The notes beneath the pieces are model-generated. The model was not told the DNA's origin and did not search any database. It saw only the letters and a program-made list of their open reading frames with translations. A stretch of 22,374 nt of DNA from Thermoflexales bacterium (GTDB taxonomy: Bacteria > Chloroflexota > Anaerolineae > Fen-1058), in NCBI GenBank assembly GCA_016931085.1, contig JAFGFO010000331.1:1-22374 (forward strand). Direction: 5' to 3'. Numbering within the stretch: the first letter of the stretch is position 1; each line of letters starts with the position of its first letter. This document shows positions 7,807 to 16,106 of this stretch, in pieces. A program made the translations under genes and the position numbers.

Positions 7807-7885
7807 TACGGATGCTGTCCTGCACCCTCGGCCGAGCTGAAACGCTGTACGGGTGAACTGTCACCACGAAATGATGGAGGAGACT

Positions 7886-10800
7886 ATGAAACGCTTGGCG
7901 CTCTTGACCGCCGTCGTAGTCCTCAGTCTGGGCCTGGTCTTGGGGCTGGTCTTGCTGTGGCAGCCGGCTCATCTCATCGCCGCCCCGGGGACTGATGCCT
8001 ACCATGTCTACTACGTGTCGCCGGGTGGAAACTGCGCGGGCGGGGTCGTCCCTTGCTATTCCAGCCTGCAGGCGGCGGTGGACGCCGCCGATGAGGTAGC
8101 CGACGAAATCCGCGTCGCTGCCGGCGTCTATACCGGCGTTCACGCGCGCGGCGGCCTTACCCAAGCGGTGTATGTCAGCAAGACCGTCACCATTCGGGGC
8201 GGCTACGGCGCGACTTTTAGCGATCCGCCCAACCCGGAGGCCAACCCCACCACACTAGATGCCCAGGGGCAGGGGCGAGTGATGTATATCACGGGGGACA
8301 TCAGCCCGACCATCGAGGGCCTGCGCCTCACGGGCGGCCAGGGCGCCGGCGTCTACGTCGTCACCGCCACTGCCCTCATCAGCCACAACCATGTCTTGAG
8401 CAATGCCGGCTATGGCTTATATTTGTATCACAGTGACGCCACGCTCGACGGCAACCTCGTCACCACCAACACCAACAGCGGGGTGTACCTGGACTACAGC
8501 CCGGCTGTGCTCAAGAGCAACACGCTTGCCTACAACAAGGCTGGTTATGGCGGCGGGCTGTATCTCCGCCACAGCCGTGCCATGCTCAGGGGCAATACGA
8601 TCTCTAACAATAGAGCTGGCCAGGAGGGCGGCGGGCTGTTCCTGTTGGCTAGCCCCGCCGTGCTCGAAGGGAACACGCTCTCCCTCAACTCGGCTGGCCA
8701 CGATGGGGGTGGGGGAGTATTGGACAATAGCCCGGCTGTCCTCGACGGGAATACCATCTTGCGCAATTCTGCCAGTTACAATGGCGGTGGGTTGTACGTG
8801 GTCAGCAGTTCCCCCACGCTCAGGGGCAACACGATATTATCAAATACTGCCTCTGTAGGGGGCGGCGGGGTATCCCTGGACCGTAGCCATGCAATCCTTG
8901 AGGGGAATACTGTGGCTTTTAACGGGGCCAGTTATTGGGGAGGAGGAGTGGAACTGTACCTCAGCCCAGCGACCCTTGTAGGGAATACTATTGCCAGCAA
9001 TCGAGCCGGCACTGATGGCGGGGGGATACAATTGGACGAGAGTGAGGCTGTGCTCACAGCGAATATCATCGCCGGCAATAGAGCCAGCTACGGCGGCGGG
9101 GTGCATGGCAACAGTCTCATGAGTGGGAACGTCATTAGCAATAATATCGCCACCGCAGACGGCGGTGGGGTGTGTGGCAGCAGCACGCTCGATGGGAACA
9201 GTATTACTCACAACACCGCCAGCAGAAATGGCGGAGGGGTATATGGCAGCAACGTGCTGATGGGGAACAGTGTCACTCACAACACTGCCGGCCGGAGCGG
9301 CGGAGGGGTATGTGGCAGCGGCAATTGGACCGACAATGTCATTGCCGATAACCAGGCTGGCGGCGCCGGCAGCGGACTGTATATCAGTGCGCGCTCACAC
9401 CTCTTGCACACCACTATCGCCCGCAACCGGGCCACGGGCAGCGGCGACGGCAGCGGGGTCTATGTGAGCGCCGGCCCCGTCGCGATGACCAACACCATCC
9501 TGGTGAGCCATACGACGGGCATCGTCGCCGCCGCCGGCGTCACGGTTAGCCTGGAGGCGACGCTGTGGGGAAGCCAGGCGTGGGCTAACCTGGCTGATTT
9601 GGGGGGAACGGGCGCGATTGTCAGCGGGACGACCAATATCTGGGACATTCCCGGCTTTGTGGGGGATGCGGCCCTGGGTGATTATCACATCGCCAGCTTT
9701 TCTCCTGCGCGAGACGTTGGAGTAGACGCCGGCGTCGAGCGGGACGTGGACGGCCAGCCGCGCCCGATGGACCGCGGGTACGACCTTGGCGCCGACGAAT
9801 ACCCGGGCGCCGGCCTGGACCTCGTCGCGCAGCCCTCGGCCGGCTTGAACCGGGGCCATGCGCTGACGTACACTCTCGTCGTCAGCAGCGCCGGGACAGA
9901 GGATGTCACCGCCGCCGTGCTGACGGACACACTGGATGGCTGGCAAGCCCCCGTCGCTGCCGTGACTTCTGTGGGTGGCTGTTCGCTGGTCAGTAATGGG
10001 TTTGGAGGAAGCGTGGTTTGCGCCCTCGGTGCGTTGGCTCCCGGCGCAGAGGCTGTCATCACCCTCACGACCCAGCTTTCCACTGCCATTGGGATGGGAC
10101 AAACGATCACCAACGCTGTTGTGGTGGCAGCCGACGAAACGGCGAACGACGCCCTCCTTACCAACACCGTTCACGACTGTCACGCGCGCCTCGGCGACGA
10201 TCCACGGGAATACACCAGTGTCCAGGCCGCCGTGGACGCCGCCGCACCAGGCGAGCTAATCAAGGTGGCTGGCACCTGCCTGGGGGTCAGCCAACGCGAC
10301 GGGCGCAGCGCGCAGGTTCACATCGACAAGAGCCTGACCATCCGGGGGGGCTACACGACTACCCTTACCCCGCCGGGGATGGGTTGGGCGTCGCCCGATC
10401 CACTAGCCAACCCCACGACCCTGGATGCGCAGGGGCGCAGTCGGGTGTTGTACGTGCTGGGGAACGAGCCGCTCGTGGTCGAGGGCCTGCACATCACGGG
10501 CGGAGATCCGGATTCTAGTCGCTTAGGCGGTGGGATTTATGCCGTCGCCGCGGCGCTCACTATCAGTCGCTGCACGCTGCTGCACAACGTCGCCGGAGAA
10601 GGCAGCGCTTTGTTTGCGGCCGGCGGCGTCGTGACGCTGACGGACAATATCATCACGGCCAATGATGCTTACTTTGGTGGCGCTGTGAGTTTGAGCCAGA
10701 GCGCGGCGGTGCTCAGCCACAACACGATAAGCTCCAACACGGCTGAATGGGTCGGAGGGATATTTTCCTTTGTCAGCACGGCCATGCTCGAGGACAACAC

Positions 10801-12940
10801 CATCTCGGCCAATGCCGGCAGCGGCGTGCGCCTGGATTGCAGCACGGCGACGCTTACGGGCAATGTGATTCGCGCAAATTACAGCGGTTATGGCGGCGGT
10901 GTGTGGCTGTATTTGGGCGACGTCACCATGATTTCAAACACGATAGCCTCTAATCAGGCTGGGTCGTCCGGCGGTGGGGTGTATTATGGCGAGCAATTTC
11001 GCGCGGCGGCCTATTTGTTCGATTGGGACAACATAGGAGGGCCAGGCGTCAAGCGATCCGCCTGGCTGGGGGATTTGTCTGCGCGTCATCTTTATCGTGC
11101 CAAGCAGATCGCGCCTGGTGACTGGCCGGAAGAGCGCTTGCCAGAGAGCCTGGCGGCTGGCGACCTGGCTAGTTTTCAACTTATGCAGCCTGACCGAATC
11201 TTTTGGTGCGACAAGCAGCTCACGCTCATCGGCAATACTATCCTGGCAAATGTGGCCTGGGAGGGTGGTGGGGTATCCGTACGTGCAGGCACAGCTCATC
11301 TGAATGGCAACACGATCGTGTCCAATACGGCTACCTCCTATGGTGGTGGAGTGTATGACGAAGGGAACAACGTTACGTTCACCGGCAATACCATTGCCTT
11401 CAATAACGCACGTTATGGAGGAGGAGGAGTGGATACCCGGACGGGAAAGCTGGTGAGTAATACCATCTTCAGCAACACTGCTCTTCAGTATGGCGGAGGG
11501 GTGGATGGTGGGAGCACGCTGACCGGCAACACGATCGCTTTTAACACGGCTGAGGAGATGGGTGGAGGGATATTCGGCGCTGATATGGTGGTTGGTAACG
11601 CCATCTACAGCAACACAGCCCGCACTGGGGGAGGAGTGGGGTCTGTGGGGGGTATGCTGGTTGATAACATAATCCGCGATAACGCAGCCCAAGACCACGG
11701 CGGTGGGGTGTACTGGTGGGGAGGCATGCTGAGCGGCAACACTGTCACTGGCAACACGGCCGGAGGGAATGGCGGGGGAGTGTATGGCGCAGGCACGCTT
11801 ACCAACAACGTCATCGCCGGCAACCGCGCCGGCCGGGCCGGAAGTGGGCTGTCTCTGATCGGCGCATCGCGTCTCCTCCACAACACGATTGCCCGCAACG
11901 CCGGCAGCGGGCTGTACGTGGACGCCAACGTCGCCATGGCCAACACGATCCTGGTCAGCCATACCGTGGGCCTCACGGTCACGGCCGGTCACACGGTCAC
12001 GCTGGAAGGGACGCTGTGGGGGGCGGACGAATGGGCCAACCGGACCGACTGGGGCGGGCCGGGCGCGGTCATCAGCGGCACTCGCAACGCTTGGAGCGTC
12101 CCAGGCTTTGCCGCGCCCGAGCGAGGCGACTATCACCTCCGGTATACCTCGCCGGCCATCGACGCCGGCCTGGACGCTGGGGTGGCAGACGACATAGACG
12201 GAGACATGCGCCCCGCAGGCGATGGCTATGACCTCGGCGCGGATGAATTCCAGCCTGCCCCGGCGATTGAGCTGGCCAAGAGGGTTACCCCTGGGCTGGT
12301 CCATCCCGGCCAGCGCCTGGGCTATACCATCTACGTGACTAACGCCGGCAACATCCCCCTGCACGCCGCCGTCACCGATACGCTGCCCACTCACATCACG
12401 TCCGGCACAACGCCGGGCGGGACAGTGTTCGTGCCGGGTGGACTGATCACGTGGACGAACGTTAGCCTGCTACCTGGCAGCGCCTGGGTGCAGGCCATCT
12501 CCGTCACGAGTGAGGCCGGCTATGTGGGGCCCTTGCTAAACGTGGTGCAAGTCACCAGTTGGGAAGGCGCCACGGCTGTCTATACTGCCACGTCCCGCGC
12601 CAGACTGCCTAATCGCGCTCCCTACACCCCTTCCAATCCCGTTCCAGCCGACGGCGCACGCGAGGTCTCCTGGGACCCAGTGCTCACCTGGCAGGGAGGC
12701 GACCCGGACGCTGAGGCGGTAACCTACACAGTTGCCTTTGGCGCCAGTACTCCCCCACTGTTGATGGCCAATGCCACCATCACCCGTTACGACCCCGGCA
12801 TGCTCAACTGTGGTGTCACGTACTATTGGCGTATCACGGCCACGGATGGCGTCAGCACCAGTGTCGGAGCGCTGTGGTCTTTTACCACCACTGCTGTATG
12901 CCGCGTCTATCTGCCCCTTGTGTTGAGACAATCGGCCTAG
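7886..12940 (+). CDS. Giant secreted parallel beta-helix protein with two DUF11-like domains
   Basis: A 1684-residue secreted surface protein of unknown target. Start ATG 7886 follows GGAGGAG by 3 nt. An N-terminal Lys-Arg plus hydrophobic stretch (2-25) is a signal peptide or anchor. Layout: entry cap (about 45-140, SLQAAVDAAD at 60), first beta-helix (about 145-560), end cap (to 640, DLGADEYPG), DUF11-like domain (643-760), second entry cap (SVQAAVDAAA at 778), second helix (about 870-1350), end cap (DLGADEFQP), second DUF11-like domain (1460-1570), a fibronectin-III-like domain (1578-1670) and the tail VYLPLVLRQSA. Coils carry a GGGVY-x-GNTI-x-N-x-A pattern. No catalytic residues of a pectate lyase type were recognised, and no LPXTG, autotransporter barrel or Por-type domain is present. 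The gene is a tandem duplication of a helix-cap-DUF11 module. Confidence 0.93.
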   Translation: MKRLALLTAVVVLSLGLVLGLVLLWQPAHLIAAPGTDAYHVYYVSPGGNCAGGVVPCYSSLQAAVDAADEVADEIRVAAGVYTGVHARGGLTQAVYVSKTVTIRGGYGATFSDPPNPEANPTTLDAQGQGRVMYITGDISPTIEGLRLTGGQGAGVYVVTATALISHNHVLSNAGYGLYLYHSDATLDGNLVTTNTNSGVYLDYSPAVLKSNTLAYNKAGYGGGLYLRHSRAMLRGNTISNNRAGQEGGGLFLLASPAVLEGNTLSLNSAGHDGGGGVLDNSPAVLDGNTILRNSASYNGGGLYVVSSSPTLRGNTILSNTASVGGGGVSLDRSHAILEGNTVAFNGASYWGGGVELYLSPATLVGNTIASNRAGTDGGGIQLDESEAVLTANIIAGNRASYGGGVHGNSLMSGNVISNNIATADGGGVCGSSTLDGNSITHNTASRNGGGVYGSNVLMGNSVTHNTAGRSGGGVCGSGNWTDNVIADNQAGGAGSGLYISARSHLLHTTIARNRATGSGDGSGVYVSAGPVAMTNTILVSHTTGIVAAAGVTVSLEATLWGSQAWANLADLGGTGAIVSGTTNIWDIPGFVGDAALGDYHIASFSPARDVGVDAGVERDVDGQPRPMDRGYDLGADEYPGAGLDLVAQPSAGLNRGHALTYTLVVSSAGTEDVTAAVLTDTLDGWQAPVAAVTSVGGCSLVSNGFGGSVVCALGALAPGAEAVITLTTQLSTAIGMGQTITNAVVVAADETANDALLTNTVHDCHARLGDDPREYTSVQAAVDAAAPGELIKVAGTCLGVSQRDGRSAQVHIDKSLTIRGGYTTTLTPPGMGWASPDPLANPTTLDAQGRSRVLYVLGNEPLVVEGLHITGGDPDSSRLGGGIYAVAAALTISRCTLLHNVAGEGSALFAAGGVVTLTDNIITANDAYFGGAVSLSQSAAVLSHNTISSNTAEWVGGIFSFVSTAMLEDNTISANAGSGVRLDCSTATLTGNVIRANYSGYGGGVWLYLGDVTMISNTIASNQAGSSGGGVYYGEQFRAAAYLFDWDNIGGPGVKRSAWLGDLSARHLYRAKQIAPGDWPEERLPESLAAGDLASFQLMQPDRIFWCDKQLTLIGNTILANVAWEGGGVSVRAGTAHLNGNTIVSNTATSYGGGVYDEGNNVTFTGNTIAFNNARYGGGGVDTRTGKLVSNTIFSNTALQYGGGVDGGSTLTGNTIAFNTAEEMGGGIFGADMVVGNAIYSNTARTGGGVGSVGGMLVDNIIRDNAAQDHGGGVYWWGGMLSGNTVTGNTAGGNGGGVYGAGTLTNNVIAGNRAGRAGSGLSLIGASRLLHNTIARNAGSGLYVDANVAMANTILVSHTVGLTVTAGHTVTLEGTLWGADEWANRTDWGGPGAVISGTRNAWSVPGFAAPERGDYHLRYTSPAIDAGLDAGVADDIDGDMRPAGDGYDLGADEFQPAPAIELAKRVTPGLVHPGQRLGYTIYVTNAGNIPLHAAVTDTLPTHITSGTTPGGTVFVPGGLITWTNVSLLPGSAWVQAISVTSEAGYVGPLLNVVQVTSWEGATAVYTATSRARLPNRAPYTPSNPVPADGAREVSWDPVLTWQGGDPDAEAVTYTVAFGASTPPLLMANATITRYDPGMLNCGVTYYWRITATDGVSTSVGALWSFTTTAVCRVYLPLVLRQSA
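8549..9367 (+). repeat. Coil tract of beta-helix 1: 26-residue coils, then 23-residue coils
   Basis: Measured from GGG to GGG, the tract 8549-9091 holds six coils of exactly 26 residues (78 bp) and one of 25. The tract 9092-9367 then holds four coils of exactly 23 residues (69 bp). The loss is in the segment after GGGV, before the L-x-GN turn. These are protein-level repeats with diverged DNA, not a DNA satellite. Confidence 0.85.
10892..11839 (+). repeat. Coil tract of beta-helix 2: 26-residue coils, then 23/24-residue coils
   Basis: Coils of 26 residues begin at 10892, 11264 and 11342. From 11420 to 11839 six coils of 24, 23, 23, 23, 24 and 23 residues follow. The order long-then-short repeats that of the first helix. 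The coil starting at 10970 is 98 residues long, which is a 26-residue coil plus a 72-residue insertion. Confidence 0.8.
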
Positions 12941-14706
12941 TGTGGCGCATCCCCCACCGCCGCCAGCTCCAACTGCCGCCGATAGAGCTGGCTGTACAGC
13001 CCACCGCGCGCCAGCAGCTCTTGATGCTGCCCGCTCTCGCTGATGCGGCCCTCGGCCAGCACGATGATCTTGTCGGCGCCGCGAATCGTGCTCAGACGGT
13101 GGGCGATGACCAGCGAAGTGCGCCCTTTCATGACCTCGTCCAGCGCCTGCTGGATCAAGTACTCGGCCTCGGCATCCACCGATGAGGTAGCTTCGTCGAG
13201 GATCAGGATGCGCGGGTCGGCCAGGATCGCCCGCGCCAGCGCCAGCCGCTGCCGCTGCCCGCCGCTCAGCCTCACGCCACGCTCGCCGATTTGCGTCTCG
13301 TAGCCCTGCGGCAGTTGCTCGATGAACTCGTGGGCGTAGGCCGCCTTGGCGGCGGCGACGATTTCTTCCTGGCTGGCCTCCGGTTTGCCGTAGAGCAGGT
13401 TCTCGCGCACGCTGGCGTTGAACAGGAACGTGTCTTGCAAGACCACCGCCACCTGCCGGCGCAGCGAGCGGAGCTGGACGCCGCGCAAGTCGTGCCCGTC
13501 GACCAAGATACGCCCGTGAGTGGGATCGTAGAAGCGGCACAACAGGCTGGCGATGCTGGTTTTGCCAGCGCCACTGGGACCAACCAGAGCCACGACCTGG
13601 CCTGGCTCGGCCCGGAAGTCGATGTCGTGCAGCACCTCGCTGTTCTCGCTGTCACTCAAGGAGGATTGAGGCGAATAATAAAAGTGAACGTCCTCGAACA
13701 GCACGTCGCCAGCCACCCTGTCCAGGGCAAGCGCGTCCGGGCTGTCTTGGATATCGGGCTTTTCGTCCATCAGCTCAAAGATGCGCTCGCCCGCGGCAAT
13801 GGCTTGCTGGAAGGTGTTGTCTACTTCGGTCAAGCGGTGGAGCGGGTCGTAAAACGAAGTCAGGTAAGACAAAAAGGCCACCAGTGTGCCCAGCGATATT
13901 TGGTCGCCAACGACCAGCCGGGCGCCTACGGCCAGCACGATCACGCCGCCAACGGCCGCCACGAAGTACATGGCTGGGAAAAAGGTCGACCAGGCGCGGA
14001 TCGAGCTGACTCGTTCCTGGTAGTAGCGTTGGCTGGCGCTGCGAAAGCGCTCTAGCTCGGCATCTTCCTGCCCAAAGGCCTGGATGACGCGCATGCCGGC
14101 CAAGTCGTCTTGAAGCCGGGCGTTGACGTCGCCCAGCCGGTCACGCGCGCGGCGATAGATAGGGCGCACGTAGTGGTTGAAGCGCCACAGCCCTGCCGCG
14201 ATGAACGGCACCGGCAGCAGCGCCGCCAGCGCCAGCCGCCAGTCGAGCGCCACCAATACGGCCGAGGCGCCCAGCAGGCGAAGCAGGTCCACCGCGGTGA
14301 GGGTGACGCCGTGGGTGACAAACTGCTCGATGACCTCGACGTCGTTCGTCACCCGTGACATCAGGTCGCCGGTTGAGCGGCGGTCGAAAAAGGCCAGCGT
14401 CAGTCGCTGCAGATAATCGTAAAGGCGCACGCGCAGGTCGAGGATGAACTGGGCGCCCAGTTTGTGACGCAGGTACTGGTCTCCAAAGCCGGTCAGACTG
14501 GCCAGGGCGTACACGACGATCATGGCGGCCGCCAGGCTGCCCAGGTGCGACAGCTCGCGCCCGATGATGACGCCGTCCACTATTTCCCGTTGGAAAAGCG
14601 GCGGCAGCAGGTTCAGGCCGGTCTGAAGCACGAGCAAAACGCAGGTGGCGATCAGCGGCTTCCAGTGAGGTCCCAGGTAAGTGGACAGGCGTTTCAGTGT
14701 GTGCAT
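12937..14706 (-). CDS. MsbA-type ABC exporter, fused membrane and ATPase domains
   Basis: A 589-residue half-transporter that should work as a homodimer or heterodimer to export a lipid, drug or peptide. The type I exporter membrane domain spans about 18-300 with roughly six helices; typical motifs are FFDRRSTGDLMSRVTNDV (107-124) and the coupling region DLAGMRVIQAFGQE. The ATPase domain (about 330-575) has Walker A GPSGAGKT (376-383), Q-loop Q424, signature LSGGQRQRLALARAI (480-494), Walker B LILDEA (501-506) and H-loop H536. A Ser-rich linker insertion (SPQSSLSDSENSEV) sits before the ATPase strand VLHDIDF. The start ATG 14706 has no clear ribosome site and lies 18 bp after the larC stop, suggesting co-transcription with the lar genes. 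Its stop overlaps that of the convergent beta-helix gene by 4 bp. Substrate unknown. Confidence 0.95.
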   Translation of the reverse strand: MHTLKRLSTYLGPHWKPLIATCVLLVLQTGLNLLPPLFQREIVDGVIIGRELSHLGSLAAAMIVVYALASLTGFGDQYLRHKLGAQFILDLRVRLYDYLQRLTLAFFDRRSTGDLMSRVTNDVEVIEQFVTHGVTLTAVDLLRLLGASAVLVALDWRLALAALLPVPFIAAGLWRFNHYVRPIYRRARDRLGDVNARLQDDLAGMRVIQAFGQEDAELERFRSASQRYYQERVSSIRAWSTFFPAMYFVAAVGGVIVLAVGARLVVGDQISLGTLVAFLSYLTSFYDPLHRLTEVDNTFQQAIAAGERIFELMDEKPDIQDSPDALALDRVAGDVLFEDVHFYYSPQSSLSDSENSEVLHDIDFRAEPGQVVALVGPSGAGKTSIASLLCRFYDPTHGRILVDGHDLRGVQLRSLRRQVAVVLQDTFLFNASVRENLLYGKPEASQEEIVAAAKAAYAHEFIEQLPQGYETQIGERGVRLSGGQRQRLALARAILADPRILILDEATSSVDAEAEYLIQQALDEVMKGRTSLVIAHRLSTIRGADKIIVLAEGRISESGQHQELLARGGLYSQLYRRQLELAAVGDAPH

Positions 14707-14724
14707 TAGGAAATTCTTGATATG

Positions 14725-16002
14725 TCATCCAGTAGATGATTTCTTCCTCACCTTTTCGGCCGCCCGCTCAGCGGCGCGCTCGGCGGCGCGATAGACCTCG
14801 CGCAGCGGGACGCGGCTGGCTTCTGCCAGCCGGCGGCAGTCTTCGTACTCAGGCGCGGCCTTGGACTGTCCTTCTCCCCATTGGGCGACCTTGACCCGCA
14901 CAGCGCCGTAAGGTGTGTCCACGGTCTGGCTCGAGCGGGGCAGGCAGCGCCGCCTGATCTCCTGCTGCCGCACGCCCAAGGTGCTCGTTTCGGCAAACAG
15001 AATGGCGCTCAGTTCCTCGGCCTGATCGGGCCGGCACAAAACCTGCAAGAGCGTCGCCGGGCGGTTTTTCTTCATCTGGATTGGGCTGAGGAAGACGTCC
15101 AACGCCCCGGCTTCGAACAAGCGGGCCATCACGTAATCGTAAATCTCGGGGTTGAGGTCGTCGATGTTCGTCTCCAAGATGGTCAGTGTCTCGATGTCCG
15201 CCTCTGAGGCGGCGTCTGGGATTGTCGCATACGTTTCCCCCACCAGCAGGCGCAGCACGTTGGGGATGGGCAAGTCGCGCCCCCCGGCCCCGTAACCAAT
15301 GGCCGTCACTGTCATGGGCGGGATCGGGCCGAACTGGGCCGCCAGCTCTGAAAGCAGGGCGGCCCCCGTCGGCGTGACCAGCTCGACGTCCAGCTCGACG
15401 CCCACCAGCGGCGCCCCCGGACGGCCTCGCTTCCCCCTCCCTTCGGTCGGGGACTCCCTATCGGTCGCGGGCTGCGCTTGCAGCAGGGCCAGCGTGGCCG
15501 GGGCGGGCAGGGGGATCTGGCCGTGAGCGCCCTGCACAAAGCCTCGCCCAACCGGCAGGGGCGAAACCACCACCCGCTCGACGCCCAGGGCGTCAAGCCC
15601 CGCCAACACCCCCACCACGTCCACGATGGTGTCCACGCCGCCCAGCTCGTGCAGGTGCACGTGGTCTGAGGTGGTGCCGTGGATGCCGGCCTCCACCTCG
15701 CCCAGGCGGCGAAAGATGGCTACCGCGCGCTCTTTGATCGTGTCTGGCAAATCGCTGGCCGTCACGATCGCTTCGATGTCTGGCACGTGGCGGGCGTGCA
15801 CGTCGTGAGCCACCAGCACGTCTACCTTGGTGGCGCTAAAGCCGTTTTTCACCACGCGCCGGCATTTCAGCTCGAATTCGCGCAGATTCAGTTTCGCCAG
15901 GTGACCGCGCAACGCCGTTTCCGGCAGGCCCGCGTCGAGCAGCGCGCCCAAGATCATGTCGCCGCTGGCGCCGGCGATGCAGTCAAAGTAAGCAAGTTTC
16001 AT
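14725..16002 (-). CDS. larC: LarC, nickel insertion protein for the nickel-pincer cofactor
   Basis: A 425-residue CTP-dependent nickel insertase acting last in biosynthesis of the nickel-pincer nucleotide (NPN) cofactor, first known from lactate racemase. Diagnostic segments are the N-terminus LAYFDCIAGASGDMILGALL, the histidine-rich SDHVHLHELGGVDTIVDVVG (112-131), PAPATLALL, ELVTPTGAALLSEL and, in the C-terminal part, ETNIDDLNPEIYDYVMARLFEAGALDVF. It is a single continuous frame, unlike the Lactobacillus plantarum gene, where LarC1 and LarC2 are joined by a programmed frameshift. About 18-20 residues (181-199, RESPTEGRGKRGRPGAPL) appear extra relative to the family and coincide with a short DNA repeat. 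ATG 16002 is preceded by an A-rich stretch without a ribosome site. The larB stop is 104 bp upstream, across two stem-loops. Confidence 0.93.
   Translation of the reverse strand: MKLAYFDCIAGASGDMILGALLDAGLPETALRGHLAKLNLREFELKCRRVVKNGFSATKVDVLVAHDVHARHVPDIEAIVTASDLPDTIKERAVAIFRRLGEVEAGIHGTTSDHVHLHELGGVDTIVDVVGVLAGLDALGVERVVVSPLPVGRGFVQGAHGQIPLPAPATLALLQAQPATDRESPTEGRGKRGRPGAPLVGVELDVELVTPTGAALLSELAAQFGPIPPMTVTAIGYGAGGRDLPIPNVLRLLVGETYATIPDAASEADIETLTILETNIDDLNPEIYDYVMARLFEAGALDVFLSPIQMKKNRPATLLQVLCRPDQAEELSAILFAETSTLGVRQQEIRRRCLPRSSQTVDTPYGAVRVKVAQWGEGQSKAAPEYEDCRRLAEASRVPLREVYRAAERAAERAAEKVRKKSSTG
15437..15467. repeat. Imperfect direct repeat inside larC
   Basis: CTCCCTTCGGTCG (15437-15449) and CTCCCTATCGGTCG (15454-15467) are near-identical copies 17 bp apart. 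They encode the apparently extra loop of LarC. Thirteen bases of this element on the minus strand (CCCCGACCGAAGG) recur on the plus strand in the hairpin near 19688. It may be a small repeat element inserted in frame. Confidence 0.45.
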
Positions 16003-16019
16003 GTTTTTTATCCGCGAAT

Positions 16020-16040
16020 AGGGATTCGAAGCGAATCCCT
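16020..16040. other. 9-bp stem-loop in the larB-larC spacer
   Basis: AGGGATTCG and CGAATCCCT form a perfect 9-bp stem around a 3-nt loop (AAG), ending 17 bp before the larC start on the minus strand. With the adjacent 19-bp imperfect inverted repeat it fills most of the spacer. No T run is present on either side, so it could be an attenuator, an mRNA-processing or stabilising element, or a mobile repeat. Confidence 0.6.
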
Positions 16041-16041
16041 G

Positions 16042-16104
16042 CGCTAATCAACGCGAATTTGGGTAAAGTGCCTAAAAATTAGTGAAAATTCGCGCAGATT
16101 AGCG
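16042..16104. repeat. Imperfect inverted repeat after the larB stop
   Basis: Arms 16042-16060 and 16086-16104 pair over 19 bp with two mismatches (CGCTAATCAACGCGAATTT against its complement). The outer arm begins 2 bp after the larB stop codon (16107-16109). The central 25 bp are A-rich. Similar 'GCTAATC...CGCGAATT' phrases are, as I recall, frequent between genes in related metagenomic genomes. Confidence 0.6.
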
Positions 16105-16106
16105 GA

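Noticed and set aside
8549..9367. Regularly spaced repeats that could suggest a CRISPR array or DNA satellite
   Set aside because: The repetition is at protein level (26 and 23 residues), the DNA copies are diverged, and the frame is continuous and coding.
10934..12394. 486-codon open frame antisense to the second beta-helix
   Set aside because: It mirrors the repeated coils of the sense gene and has no independent features.
7886..12940. Autotransporter adhesin or pectate-lyase-type enzyme
   Set aside because: No C-terminal beta-barrel domain and no recognisable catalytic Asp/Arg/Lys constellation of lyases were found; only the beta-helix fold and DUF11-like domains are supported.
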